From: B46-G9 sp964548365
GTDB taxonomy: Bacteria > Desulfobacterota > DSM-4660 > Desulfatiglandales > Desulfatiglandaceae
DNA length: 64,000 nt
Reading direction: 5' to 3'
NCBI GenBank assembly: GCA_964548365.1
Contig: CAZJRD010000005.1
Span: forward strand, 1-64,000
Part shown: in pieces, positions 51,186 to 59,930 of the stretch
Layout: every line of letters starts with the position of its first letter
How positions within the stretch are numbered: position 1 is the first letter of the stretch
Program-made: the position numbers and the translations under genes
Notes under the pieces: model-generated
Database searches by the model: none
The model's input: the letters and a program-made list of their open reading frames with translations, nothing else
What the model was told of the DNA's origin: nothing

Positions 51186-52115
51186 TCAGGAGTCGTCAAT
51201 ATCAAATTCGAGGTCCTCCAGGTCTTTGGTGATTTCATCCCAGACACCTTTTGCTCCGGGGGGCGTCTTTGTGCTGGACTCGACGGAAGAAGTCGTCTCT
51301 TCCTGGTTTTTTGCCGGATTCGATTGGGTAAGGATGTTGTATTGCCCGACCTTGTAACCCTTGAGATCATCCGGTGAGAACAGTTCATCCGGTTCTCCGG
51401 GAGTCGGCTCCGGGAGGGCAACCGGGGGTTCCGGGATCACTTCTTCATCGGGTTGCACCTCTTCCTCAACCGGTTCTGGTTCCCCCATATCGAAAGAATC
51501 AAAGAGTTCTTCAGGTTCTTCCACCTCAGGGGAAGACTCGGTTTCCAGCGGTTCAACGGCGTCCATCTCCATCGTCATGGCTTCTTCGTCAGGCTCTTTT
51601 TCTTCCACCGCTTCCGACCTCTTGTCGGCCTCGAGGAGATCTTCTAGTTCCAGTGAAAGGGTTTCTTCATCGAGGGGGGAAGCGTATGTTCCCGTGGATA
51701 CCTCCACCAGTTCATGTTCGACCGGGGGTTCTTCTCTTTCAAATTCAAGGTCTTCGATGGGAAGCGTCTCCCCCTCAGGGGGGACAGTATACGATTCCGG
51801 GGTAGCTTCTTCAGGTGAAATTTCTTCCAAATCGATTTCCAGGGAAGGTGCTGTTTCCAGTTCCATATCCAGATCTGGCCCTCCTTCCAGGGGGACCGCA
51901 GCTTCCTGGGCGCCGGCTACGATTGCGGCCTTGCTGAGTTCCATACCCACCTGAGAATCCCCGGTCTGGGCAAGGACACTCGCCAGCAAGAACGGAGGCT
52001 CAGGCTCGAAAGGAAGGTGGTTCATTTTTTCCCGCTCAGATATGATGTTTCTCTGGCATTTGGGACAGATTTCATTAAAATCGAAGCTCATATATCCGCA
52101 CTTTGGGCATTTCAT
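51186..52115 (-). CDS. Zinc-ribbon protein with long acidic disordered tail
   Basis: A 309-aa protein. Residues 1-25 form a zinc ribbon (CPKCGYMSFDFNEICPKC). Residues about 80-280 are extremely rich in Glu, Asp and Pro with no hydrophobic core, so probably disordered; the C-terminus ends in an acidic helix (ITKDLEDLEFDIDDS). No transmembrane segment. It starts 3 bp after rnhA. A DNA-mimic, scaffold or metal-binding role can be imagined but nothing specific is recognised. Compare the MJ0042 protein at 58956. Confidence 0.75.
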   Translation of the reverse strand: MKCPKCGYMSFDFNEICPKCQRNIISEREKMNHLPFEPEPPFLLASVLAQTGDSQVGMELSKAAIVAGAQEAAVPLEGGPDLDMELETAPSLEIDLEEISPEEATPESYTVPPEGETLPIEDLEFEREEPPVEHELVEVSTGTYASPLDEETLSLELEDLLEADKRSEAVEEKEPDEEAMTMEMDAVEPLETESSPEVEEPEELFDSFDMGEPEPVEEEVQPDEEVIPEPPVALPEPTPGEPDELFSPDDLKGYKVGQYNILTQSNPAKNQEETTSSVESSTKTPPGAKGVWDEITKDLEDLEFDIDDS

Positions 52116-52118
52116 GAC

Positions 52119-52694
52119 TTACTCCATCTTTTCATGATTTTCAAAACCCACCTGCCGGGCCAGACCTTTTTCGATGGCATTTTTAGCCATTTTGTCACAG
52201 CGTTCATTTTGAGGGTGTCCGTGATGTCCCTTCACCCATTTCCACTCGATGGAATGGGTTTGCGTCAGAGCGAGGAGTTGTTCCCACAGATCCCTGTTCA
52301 GGACCGGTTGTTTCCGAGAATTGTGCCAGTTTTTCTTGATCCAGCCGTCCATCCATTCCTTCATTCCTTTTACCACGTAGTTGGAGTCGGTAATCACCCT
52401 GACCATGCTCGGCCTCTTGAGCATCCGCAATGCCTCAATGACGGCCGTTAATTCCATGCGATTATTGGTGGTGTGTGGAACATACCCCGAAATTTCCTTT
52501 TCCTTTTCTCCAAACTTCAGGATAACTCCGTATCCGCCGGGACCTGGGTTGCCAAGACAGGAGCCATCAGTGAAGATCTCAACAGTTGATGTTTTCCCGC
52601 TCCGCTGGCCTGATGCTTGTTTTCTTTTCAATGGCACGATGCTGGCGAAATCCTTCGGTCGCTTAGCCGGCGCTGCCGGATGAAAGGCCGGCAC
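52119..52694 (-). CDS. rnhA: Ribonuclease HI
   Basis: A 191-aa RNase HI that cleaves RNA in RNA-DNA hybrids. Catalytic residues are in FTDGSCLGNPGPGGYG (Asp), MELTAVIEAL (Glu), ITDSNYV (Asp) and NERCDKMA (Asp), with WVKGHHGHPQNE carrying the His loop. The core starts at about residue 37; the N-terminal basic extension overlaps the DUF1573 gene by 32 bp, so translation may begin later than 52694. Genes before and after are close, in one minus-strand run with rex. Confidence 0.9.
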   Translation of the reverse strand: MPAFHPAAPAKRPKDFASIVPLKRKQASGQRSGKTSTVEIFTDGSCLGNPGPGGYGVILKFGEKEKEISGYVPHTTNNRMELTAVIEALRMLKRPSMVRVITDSNYVVKGMKEWMDGWIKKNWHNSRKQPVLNRDLWEQLLALTQTHSIEWKWVKGHHGHPQNERCDKMAKNAIEKGLARQVGFENHEKME

Positions 52695-53391
52695 GCTTTT
52701 TCTCGAAACGTCCCCTGATGTAAATGATTATTTCGGGCTTCTCAGGGTAGTTGGTTTTCAGTTTCAAGACACCATGAAATCTTCCGGCTGTTCCCGGGAT
52801 ACTGGTCAGCCGGACCAAGAAATGCCGTCCCTGCTCCGTTTCCTTGATGGAATAGGAAATCCTGTCAACAAGATCAAATGATGCCGGTTCTATTTTTAGC
52901 GGCTTTTCGAGTCCTGCCGCTATATTGACAACGCGCGTGATTCTCTGATTCATAGGTCCAAACAGGTAGACATAGCGAGAGGAAACACGGATGGAGACCT
53001 TTACAAAGGCCTTTATTCCCACCTGGGCATACTTGTTTGTTGGATCATTACTGATAATCCTGGCACTCTTGTGAATTTTGCCCTGGTACCCGCTCGTCCG
53101 AACGCTGAGTGTTATGATTCCCTCTCCACCGGGAGGGATAGCCCGATCAAAATGGGCGACGCTGCACCCTCACCCGGGCCTCACATTCTTGATTTCAAGG
53201 GTGGCATCACCGCTGTTATACACTGAAAAGGTATGCTTGACGATTTTTCCCTCATCTATTTCTCCTGTGTCGAAAATGGGTTCTTTGATGACCAGTTTTG
53301 GCTTCTTGGTCTCCTGGGCCCACGCCAAATGACAGAAAAAGCAGGAAAGAGCAATTACACATGCAATGGAAATAAGACTTTTTTTCATCAT
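52663..53391 (-). CDS. DUF1573-type exported protein, probable selenoprotein (in-frame TGA)
   Basis: A 242-aa reading frame interrupted only by TGA at 53170-53172 (codon 74). The part before it has a signal peptide (MMKKSLISIACVIALSCFF) and the DUF1573 start PIFDTGEIDEGKIVKHTFSV; the part after, in the same frame with no other stop, continues GCSVAHFDRAIPPGGEG and TSGYQGKIHKSARIISNDP. The family motif is normally PxCGCT; here it is PG-TGA-GCS, so TGA replaces the first Cys, as expected for selenocysteine. A hairpin with a GGU loop (53120-53137) lies 39 nt downstream, a little beyond usual bacterial SECIS spacing. GGAGG precedes the ATG. It follows rex by 25 bp. Confidence 0.72.
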
Positions 53392-53416
53392 TCATTCCTC
53401 CGAAAGGGATGTCAGT

Positions 53417-54070
53417 TCACGCGGTATATTGTTGCACGATATCATTACCAAGCTTATACGTCAGCATATCCAGGGTGACGGTAAAATCGATGTTTTCAAC
53501 CAGGCAACACTCCGGGACGGTGATCCTTGCAGGTGAAAAATTCAAGACTGCATTGATGTGCGCCCTCTGAAAGCGATCGGCGATGCCCTGGGCGGCAGAT
53601 GCGGGGGTCGTGATGACACCGATTTCTATGTTCAGGTCCCTGGCGGTTTTCTCCAATTCCTCAATATCCCTGATTTCGATGCCGACAGGACTGATCTTGC
53701 CTACTTTTCTGGGATCAATATCAAAGGCTGCCACACATTTGAATCCCCTGATGTTGAGATTTTGATGCTGCAGGATGGCCGAACCCAGTTTCCCGATTCC
53801 GACGATGGCCATGTTCCAGTCCCGGTTCACGGCCAGTATTTTTTTTATCTCAGCCTGGAGGTCGCGCACGTCGTACCCGACTCCGCGGATGCCGAACTCC
53901 CCGAAGTAACCGAGATCCTTTCGCACCTGGGCAGGATTGACCTGGCAGAGCCATGCCAGCTTTTCAGAAGAGACAAGGCGGTACCCATCGAATTCAAGGA
54001 GTTCCAGTTGCCGGTAGTATAACGAAAGCCTCGTTATGGTGGCCTTTGGTATTTTCGTCGTCTTTTTCAT
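53417..54070 (-). CDS. rex: Redox-sensing transcriptional repressor Rex
   Basis: A 217-aa Rex. Residues about 1-75 are the winged helix DNA-binding domain (TITRLSLYYRQLELL, VNPAQVRKDLGYFGEFG); the rest is a Rossmann domain with the NADH motif VGIGKLGSAIL and the ITTPASAAQ loop. It senses NADH/NAD+ and represses fermentation or respiration genes. ATG 54070 matches the family start. First gene of a run with the DUF1573 candidate selenoprotein, rnhA and the acidic zinc-ribbon gene. I did not find its operator nearby. Confidence 0.93.
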   Translation of the reverse strand: MKKTTKIPKATITRLSLYYRQLELLEFDGYRLVSSEKLAWLCQVNPAQVRKDLGYFGEFGIRGVGYDVRDLQAEIKKILAVNRDWNMAIVGIGKLGSAILQHQNLNIRGFKCVAAFDIDPRKVGKISPVGIEIRDIEELEKTARDLNIEIGVITTPASAAQGIADRFQRAHINAVLNFSPARITVPECCLVENIDFTVTLDMLTYKLGNDIVQQYTA

Positions 54071-54230
54071 AGTATTTTTTTTGCGGATAACGCCCCGGGT
54101 GAGCATTTTCCCGCAGCCTCCTCGCGAAAAATATAATGACAACAACTCCCATATACTATATAGAAAAGGCGTGCAAAGTCCAGTAATTTAAATCCCAAGT
54201 CCAGGTTGACGGTCAAGAAAGTCTTTCGCT

Positions 54231-56579
54231 ATGAAAAAGAACGAATCAGGTGAAGTAGAGACAGGGTTGGAAGAAGAGATGTCCAAAAAAGAGCCTGATC
54301 AGGAGTCCTCTGAGGATTCCCAGATGATGGTCGCTTGCGCCCGGTTGTCCAGCGAGCGGTACAGGGCCTTTATTGAGAACATCGGCGAAGGTGTCTATGA
54401 AGTGGACATCCATGGTAATTTTCTCTACTTCAATAACTCGCTTTGCAGGATTTTCGGATATTCAAGGGAGGAAATCCAGTTTCAGAATTTTGCCAAGTTT
54501 ATGGACGAAGAACACGGGCCTAAGGCTTTCAAGACCTTTAACAGGATATATGAAACAGAACAAGGAATTTCCAATCTGCTCTGGCCTATCATTGATAAAG
54601 AGAGAAACGTTCGTTTCGTCGAGCTCTCCGCCAACCTCATCACGAATCAGGAAGGAAAGAAGATCGGGTTCCGCGGGATTGCTCGAGATATCACCGACCG
54701 ATTCAACGCACAGGAAGAACTGCGGAAATCCGAACACCGCTATCGAACGCTCCTGGATTTTGTCCCATATCCTATCGTGGTTTTTACCCTGGACGGCCTT
54801 GTCTCCTATCTGAATCCTGCTTTCACCGATATTTTCGGATGGAGTCTTGCAGAACTGGAAGGGAAGAATATCCCCTATGTACCGGTCGGGCTGGAGGAAG
54901 AGACGAGCGCCAATATACGGCGGTTATTTGAAGAAAGAATCATCCTCCGGCATGAAACCAAGCGCCTCACAAAGGATGGTCGTATCCTCGATGTTGTCAT
55001 GCGCGCGGCGGTCTATTCGGAATCAGAGGATGAACCGTCAGGAGAAATTGTTATCCTGCGTGATATCACTCGGGAGAAACGTATTCAGAGAAACAACGAC
55101 GCCATGCTGCGAATCAGTATGGCCCTGCCCGAGCACCCTGATCTGGAAGAACTTCTCGACTATATAAGCGAAGAGGTGAAAGAGCTCCTTGGAACGGAAG
55201 GAGCACTGGTTATCCTGCTTGATGAAGAGAATCATGAATTCTATTTTGAAGGTGCCGCTCACGACGATTTAGCCGCTGAAAAAAGGGTGAAGCTTATCCG
55301 TTTCCCTGCTGGAAATGGCATTGCGGGAAGGGTGATAAGGACTGGAGAACCTGAGATAGTCATGAATCCGGCTGAGGACCCGGACCATGACACGGTGGTC
55401 GACCTTGAGGCTGGTTTTAAGACCACGAGCCTCCTGGATGTCCCGCTGAAAAGCAAGGAACGGACAATCGGGGTGCTGTGCGCTATTAATAAAAAGGTAG
55501 GAGCGTTTGATCAGACAGATGTGGAACTCCTGGGCATGATTGCCGGCACGGTTGCGCTTTCCATAGAAAATGCCAAGTTTGCAAAAGAACTGAAAGAGGC
55601 CTACCAGGAGGTGACCAGTTTGAACCGGGCCAAGGACCGGGTCATCAACCATCTCTCCCATGAACTCAAGACCCCCCTGGCCGTCTTAAGTGCGTCCCTC
55701 AATATCCTTGCCAAGAAACTATCATCTGTCCCGAGGGAAACGTGGACACCGACCATTAGACGGGCTGAACGAAACCTGGAACGCATCCTGGAAATGCAAT
55801 ACCAGGTGGAAGACATCATGAGGGAAAGGGAGTACGAGAGCCACCGGATACTCTCGTGGTTGCTGGATGAATGTGCTGATGAACTCCAGTCCCTTATTGC
55901 GGAGCAGGTGGGCGAGGGCAACGCGGTCGAACTTGTCAGAAAACGGATTGACGAGATTTTCGGGCCCAAGGAAGAGCAAGCTGAAGAGATCCGTCTGCAT
56001 GAATTTGTCCTCGGGGTACTCAAGGAAATCAGGCCGCTTTTTTCCCATCGAGTATTGTCGGTGGGAGAGCATTTTGAGGAGGTATCATCCGTCCGAATCC
56101 CGAGGAATACGTTGCGAAAGGTTGTGGAGGGTTTGATCAAAAATGCGGTGGAAAATACCCCTGACGGGGGGGGAATAGAGATATCGGTCAAGAAAAGGGG
56201 CAGGGGCGCTGAACTGATGGTCATGGATTATGGTGTGGGAATCACGCCTGACAACCAGAGACGGATTTTTGAAGGTTTTTTCGCGACCCAGGAAACTCTG
56301 GACTACTCCTCAAAACGGCCCTACGATTTTAACGCGGGAGGGAAGGGCTCGGACCTGTTGCGGATGAAGATTTTCTCTGAACGGTATGGATTCAAGATAG
56401 ACATGGTTTCAACCCGATGCGTTTATATTCCCCGGGACAGTGATCAGTGCCCCGGAAACATCGAGTGGTGCGATTTTTGCAATATCCAGGATGATTGTCT
56501 TAATTCCGGAGGTACCACCTTCCACGTCTTTTTCCCGGGCGGTGCTAACGGAGAATCCCTGAATGGTGGGGAGCCCTGA
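54231..56579 (+). CDS. PAS-PAS-GAF sensor histidine kinase with Cys-rich insertion
   Basis: A 782-aa cytoplasmic kinase: PAS about 40-160, PAS about 168-285, GAF about 300-450, then HisKA with His477 (NHLSHELKTPL), and an HATPase domain (NTLRKVVEGLIKNAVENTPD, MDYGVGITPDNQRRIFEGFF). Near residues 727-756, within the ATPase C-terminal part, five Cys are spaced C-x9-C-x6-C-x2-C-x5-C, which may bind a metal or sense redox. No membrane segment and no receiver domain. Divergent from rex; the cognate regulator is not adjacent. Confidence 0.9.
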   Translation: MKKNESGEVETGLEEEMSKKEPDQESSEDSQMMVACARLSSERYRAFIENIGEGVYEVDIHGNFLYFNNSLCRIFGYSREEIQFQNFAKFMDEEHGPKAFKTFNRIYETEQGISNLLWPIIDKERNVRFVELSANLITNQEGKKIGFRGIARDITDRFNAQEELRKSEHRYRTLLDFVPYPIVVFTLDGLVSYLNPAFTDIFGWSLAELEGKNIPYVPVGLEEETSANIRRLFEERIILRHETKRLTKDGRILDVVMRAAVYSESEDEPSGEIVILRDITREKRIQRNNDAMLRISMALPEHPDLEELLDYISEEVKELLGTEGALVILLDEENHEFYFEGAAHDDLAAEKRVKLIRFPAGNGIAGRVIRTGEPEIVMNPAEDPDHDTVVDLEAGFKTTSLLDVPLKSKERTIGVLCAINKKVGAFDQTDVELLGMIAGTVALSIENAKFAKELKEAYQEVTSLNRAKDRVINHLSHELKTPLAVLSASLNILAKKLSSVPRETWTPTIRRAERNLERILEMQYQVEDIMREREYESHRILSWLLDECADELQSLIAEQVGEGNAVELVRKRIDEIFGPKEEQAEEIRLHEFVLGVLKEIRPLFSHRVLSVGEHFEEVSSVRIPRNTLRKVVEGLIKNAVENTPDGGGIEISVKKRGRGAELMVMDYGVGITPDNQRRIFEGFFATQETLDYSSKRPYDFNAGGKGSDLLRMKIFSERYGFKIDMVSTRCVYIPRDSDQCPGNIEWCDFCNIQDDCLNSGGTTFHVFFPGGANGESLNGGEP

Positions 56580-56638
56580 AGCAGAAGGCGAAGAAGCTGG
56601 GCGGCGTAGCAGCTGGGCGGCAGGGAAGGAGATGAGTG

Positions 56639-57136
56639 ATGATGAAAAAAGAAGATGTGGATCATGCCCTGAAGACCGCGGCGAGAATCCTGCCGGGAAT
56701 AGGATCGTACCAGGACAGGGAAGCAAGTCGTGAAGCGGACAAGTCCTTAAGGATGGAACTCAGCGCAACACTTGATCAGTTGCTTGGCAGGGCGGAATGG
56801 TTGAAGACGGACCTTGCCAAGAAAGGGGCTTTTAAACACATTCAGCGGGTGGAAGATGTCACCAGACAGCTTGAAAAGGCATCCCGGATGCTTGAGTTCG
56901 CTTCACGCGGATATGCGCCCCTTTTTTCCCACATCCAGGTGGATGAAGAAGCCCTTGACCGTATCTATGTCTTTGATAAGGCCCTGACAGGATTGGTACA
57001 GGAAATCGAAGATGCGGTTATTGAGATGACCGAAGCGCGCGAGACTCCTGCGGAAGAAAAGACGAATCATGTGCGAGAGATGCTTACGGACCTGGAGAGG
57101 CAGTTGGAGGAACGGGAAACGATCCTGAAGAAGTGA
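56639..57136 (+). CDS. Coiled-coil protein of unknown function
   Basis: A 165-aa soluble, highly helical protein, rich in Glu/Lys/Arg with heptad patterns (for example RVEDVTRQLEKASRMLEFAS and LTDLERQLEERETILKK). No signal peptide or cysteines. AAGGAG precedes the ATG. It lies 13 bp before the SPFH-zinc ribbon gene, so the two likely act together. Not recognised as a known family. Confidence 0.7.
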   Translation: MMKKEDVDHALKTAARILPGIGSYQDREASREADKSLRMELSATLDQLLGRAEWLKTDLAKKGAFKHIQRVEDVTRQLEKASRMLEFASRGYAPLFSHIQVDEEALDRIYVFDKALTGLVQEIEDAVIEMTEARETPAEEKTNHVREMLTDLERQLEERETILKK

Positions 57137-57149
57137 CAAGGAGATTCGC

Positions 57150-58268
57150 ATGGTATTTCTGGAAGTGATGGAGTGGTTCGATGAAACAGGTCAGGAGATG
57201 GTCCACCGGATCCCGGAGGAGGGATCGGGGGATATCAAGTTCGGCGCGCAGGTTATCGTCCGCGAAAATCAGGCTGCGGTTTTTTTCCGGGACGGGAAAG
57301 GGCTGGACCTGCTCGGCCCGGGGAGGCATACTCTTTCCACTTTGAACCTTCCCATCCTGACAAGGGCCTTGAGTCTGCCGTTCGGTTTCAAGAGCCCATT
57401 CCGAGCGGAGGTCTATTTTGTAAACCTCAAGAGTTTTACCAATATGAAATGGGGAACCAAGGAACCCGTAGCCTTCAGGGACGGAGATCTGGGACTTGTT
57501 CGTCTGAGGGCGTTTGGCGTCTATGCCATATGCATCCTGCAGCCCCTCCTTTTTATTAATACGCTGGTGGGAACGCAGGGACATTATGATACGGAAAGCA
57601 TCGGCGATTATATGCGGCAGGTGATCGTCTCACGTTTTAATGATATGATTGGAGAAATGCTGGACACCATCTTTAATCTGCCGCAGTATTATGACGAACT
57701 GGGGACCGCGTTAAAAGCGAGGGTCCAGGAAGATTTCGGGAAATTCGGCATGCGGCTCGAGGATCTCTTTATCAATTCCATCACCCCGCCTGCGGATGTG
57801 CAGAAATTGATCGATGAGAAGAGCGGCCTCATGGCGGTTGGAGACCTGGACAAATTTATGAAGTTCAAGGCCGCCAAGGCCATGGGTGATGCTGCTCAGC
57901 AGGGTGGCACTGGCGGAGAAGGCGGGACTGGAAGCGGTATGGGTCTTGGTCTGGGTGCGGGCCTGGGTATGATGATGCCTTCTATGCTCCAGCAATCCAT
58001 GAATGGTGCTGCTCGGAAGAAGCAGGTGACATGCCCGAAATGCCACGGCACGGTAGATGCGAACGCGAGATTTTGTCCCATGTGCGGGCAGCAATTGGTG
58101 GTGGTGAACCGGTGTCTCCAGTGCGGTGTGGACCTCCCGGTGGAGGCAAAATTCTGTATGGTGTGCGGGGCGAAGGTGGAAAAGAGCGGCGGGGTGTGCC
58201 CCCATTGCGGCAAGGAAACCCTTCCCGGCGCAACCTATTGCAACGACTGCGGGGAGAAGGTTTCTTGA
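57150..58268 (+). CDS. SPFH-domain protein with C-terminal zinc ribbons
   Basis: A 372-aa protein of the YdjI-like SPFH (virion-core/antifreeze) family. Residues about 25-245 are the SPFH domain (IKFGAQVIVRENQAAVFFRD, GPGRHTLSTLNLPIL). A Gly/Met-rich linker (about 250-290) leads to three zinc ribbons with CPKC, CPMC, CLQC, CMVC, CPHC and CNDC pairs. Members oligomerise at membranes and may act as scaffolds. GGAG upstream supports the ATG. Next to a coiled-coil gene, which could be its partner. Confidence 0.82.
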   Translation: MVFLEVMEWFDETGQEMVHRIPEEGSGDIKFGAQVIVRENQAAVFFRDGKGLDLLGPGRHTLSTLNLPILTRALSLPFGFKSPFRAEVYFVNLKSFTNMKWGTKEPVAFRDGDLGLVRLRAFGVYAICILQPLLFINTLVGTQGHYDTESIGDYMRQVIVSRFNDMIGEMLDTIFNLPQYYDELGTALKARVQEDFGKFGMRLEDLFINSITPPADVQKLIDEKSGLMAVGDLDKFMKFKAAKAMGDAAQQGGTGGEGGTGSGMGLGLGAGLGMMMPSMLQQSMNGAARKKQVTCPKCHGTVDANARFCPMCGQQLVVVNRCLQCGVDLPVEAKFCMVCGAKVEKSGGVCPHCGKETLPGATYCNDCGEKVS

Positions 58269-58342
58269 GCAATGAGTGCCCGGCTTATTGAGAAAATACG
58301 TTAATATGGGGGGGCGCCGGAATCTTATCCGGGCTTGACGTT

Positions 58343-58858
58343 TTGGAAAAGGAACTCCTGTTTTCCAGGAGCCACATTCGTAAACGGGTGAAGGAACTCG
58401 GAGAACAAATATCATCTGACTATGCGGGCAAAGATCCTCTTTTCGTGGGAGTCCTGAACGGTGTCGTTTTATTCTTTGCCGATTTGATGCGGGAGATCAG
58501 CATCCCCATGAAGATAGATTTTATGAGAGCCGCGAGTTACGGATCCCGGATGACCTCGAGCGGTGAAATCCAGATTACCAAGGATGTGGAGAAGCCTGTC
58601 AGGGATCGGCATATCGTCCTCGTGGAAGACATTGTTGACACGGGGAACACACTTGCCTTCGTTCTGAAGCAGATGAAAGAAAAAGATCCCGCGTCGGTGA
58701 AGGTGTGTGCACTCATGGACAAGGTGGAGAGAAGGCAGGAAGAGGTCACCATCGATTATGCCGGGTTTACCATCGGGAGCGGCTTTGTGGTCGGCTACGG
58801 CCTTGACTATAACGAGGAGTATCGGAATTTGCCGGAAATCTATGTGCTCAAAGCGTGA
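58343..58858 (+). CDS. hpt: Hypoxanthine phosphoribosyltransferase
   Basis: A 171-aa type I phosphoribosyltransferase: PRPP motif IVLVEDIVDTGNTL, the VGVLNGVVLFFADL segment near residue 35 and the hood region GYGLDYNEEYRNLPEI. It converts hypoxanthine or guanine plus PRPP to IMP or GMP in purine salvage. The start is TTG at 58343 with only a weak ribosome-binding site; no better ATG exists upstream. Confidence 0.92.
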   Translation: MEKELLFSRSHIRKRVKELGEQISSDYAGKDPLFVGVLNGVVLFFADLMREISIPMKIDFMRAASYGSRMTSSGEIQITKDVEKPVRDRHIVLVEDIVDTGNTLAFVLKQMKEKDPASVKVCALMDKVERRQEEVTIDYAGFTIGSGFVVGYGLDYNEEYRNLPEIYVLKA

Positions 58859-58955
58859 CTTCCGGACCTGGCATTACAGTGTTCACGAGTTGTGATGCCC
58901 GGCGTTTGCGAGTGACATTTGGTCAAAGAGATGGGTTACCAGGAGGAGAGGAGCT

Positions 58956-59921
58956 ATGAATATAACATGCGAGAATTGCCAGACAACATTTCGTCTTGAT
59001 GAAAGCCTACTCGCCAAGGAAGGATCCAAGGTCAGATGTTCTATCTGTAAGCACGTTTTCTTGGTATATCCAACCCTTACCTCCACTGCTGAGCAGGAAT
59101 TCGAGGAAACGATTGCCCTGGATTCGTCGCCCTTGGTGAGCGAAGAGGCAACTGAGACTCCGGCCGATGATGAAACCGCCTTTGATCAGATTCTCGAAGA
59201 ATCCCTGGAAGAACAGGAAGCCACTTCTTCCGGGTTTTCCGAGAAAGAGATCGGAGTTATGGAAGAACTCCCGGATGAAGAGGTCTTGGGTCTTGAACCT
59301 GAAGAGGAAGTGGAGGAAGAAGAGGAATTCGAGGAGCCCTATGCACCGGAGATGGACATTGTCTCGCCTCGCAGAAAAAAGTCCGGCACATCAAAGGTGC
59401 TGGTTGCCATCCTGATTGTTCTTCTCGTTCTGGTTGGAGGCGTGGTTGCGGTCATCTACTGGGCGCCCCAATACCTCCCTGATTTTCTATCTCGCCTGAA
59501 ACCGCTTGAAAAGAGTACGGTTCTTGACAGGGGAGTAAGAAGGCTTTCCTTCAAGGCGGTGACGGGTTCCTTTGTGAAGACCGAAAAGGCAGGGCGTCTT
59601 TTCGTTATTAAGGGCATCGTCACAAATGGATACTCCAAGAACCGTAGGTTTATCCTCATCAAAGGCACGATCCTGGATGACAAGGGAAACGTGGTCCGGA
59701 AAAAACTCGCGTACGCCGGGAACAGTTTCACAAAAGCGGAACTGAACAAGGTGACTCTGCCGGAGCTTGAAAAAGCGATGAAAAACAGGCTGGGCAGGGA
59801 TGGGAAAAATGCGGATATCCCCCAGGATGGATCCATCCCCTTCACCATTGTTTTTGAAAAGCTCCCGGAGAACCTGAGCGAGTTTACGGTGGAGGCTGTC
59901 AGTTCCTCCCCGGTGAAATGA
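58956..59921 (+). CDS. MJ0042-type zinc-ribbon membrane protein with DUF3426 domain
   Basis: A 321-aa protein. Residues 1-38 are an MJ0042 zinc ribbon (CENCQTTFRLDESLL, VRCSICKHVF), residues about 45-140 an acidic linker, one transmembrane helix lies at about 149-170 (VLVAILIVLLVLVGGVVAVI) and the periplasmic part matches DUF3426. Function unknown; possibly envelope homeostasis. A GAGGAG ribosome-binding site precedes the ATG. The arrangement of acidic tail plus ribbon echoes the protein at 51186. Confidence 0.85.
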   Translation: MNITCENCQTTFRLDESLLAKEGSKVRCSICKHVFLVYPTLTSTAEQEFEETIALDSSPLVSEEATETPADDETAFDQILEESLEEQEATSSGFSEKEIGVMEELPDEEVLGLEPEEEVEEEEEFEEPYAPEMDIVSPRRKKSGTSKVLVAILIVLLVLVGGVVAVIYWAPQYLPDFLSRLKPLEKSTVLDRGVRRLSFKAVTGSFVKTEKAGRLFVIKGIVTNGYSKNRRFILIKGTILDDKGNVVRKKLAYAGNSFTKAELNKVTLPELEKAMKNRLGRDGKNADIPQDGSIPFTIVFEKLPENLSEFTVEAVSSSPVK

Positions 59922-59930
59922 GAGCTTCCT

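Noticed and set aside
51361..51954. Ser-rich 197-aa plus-strand ORF
   Set aside because: It is the complement of the Glu-rich coding sequence at 51186-52115, which reads as Ser codons on the other strand.
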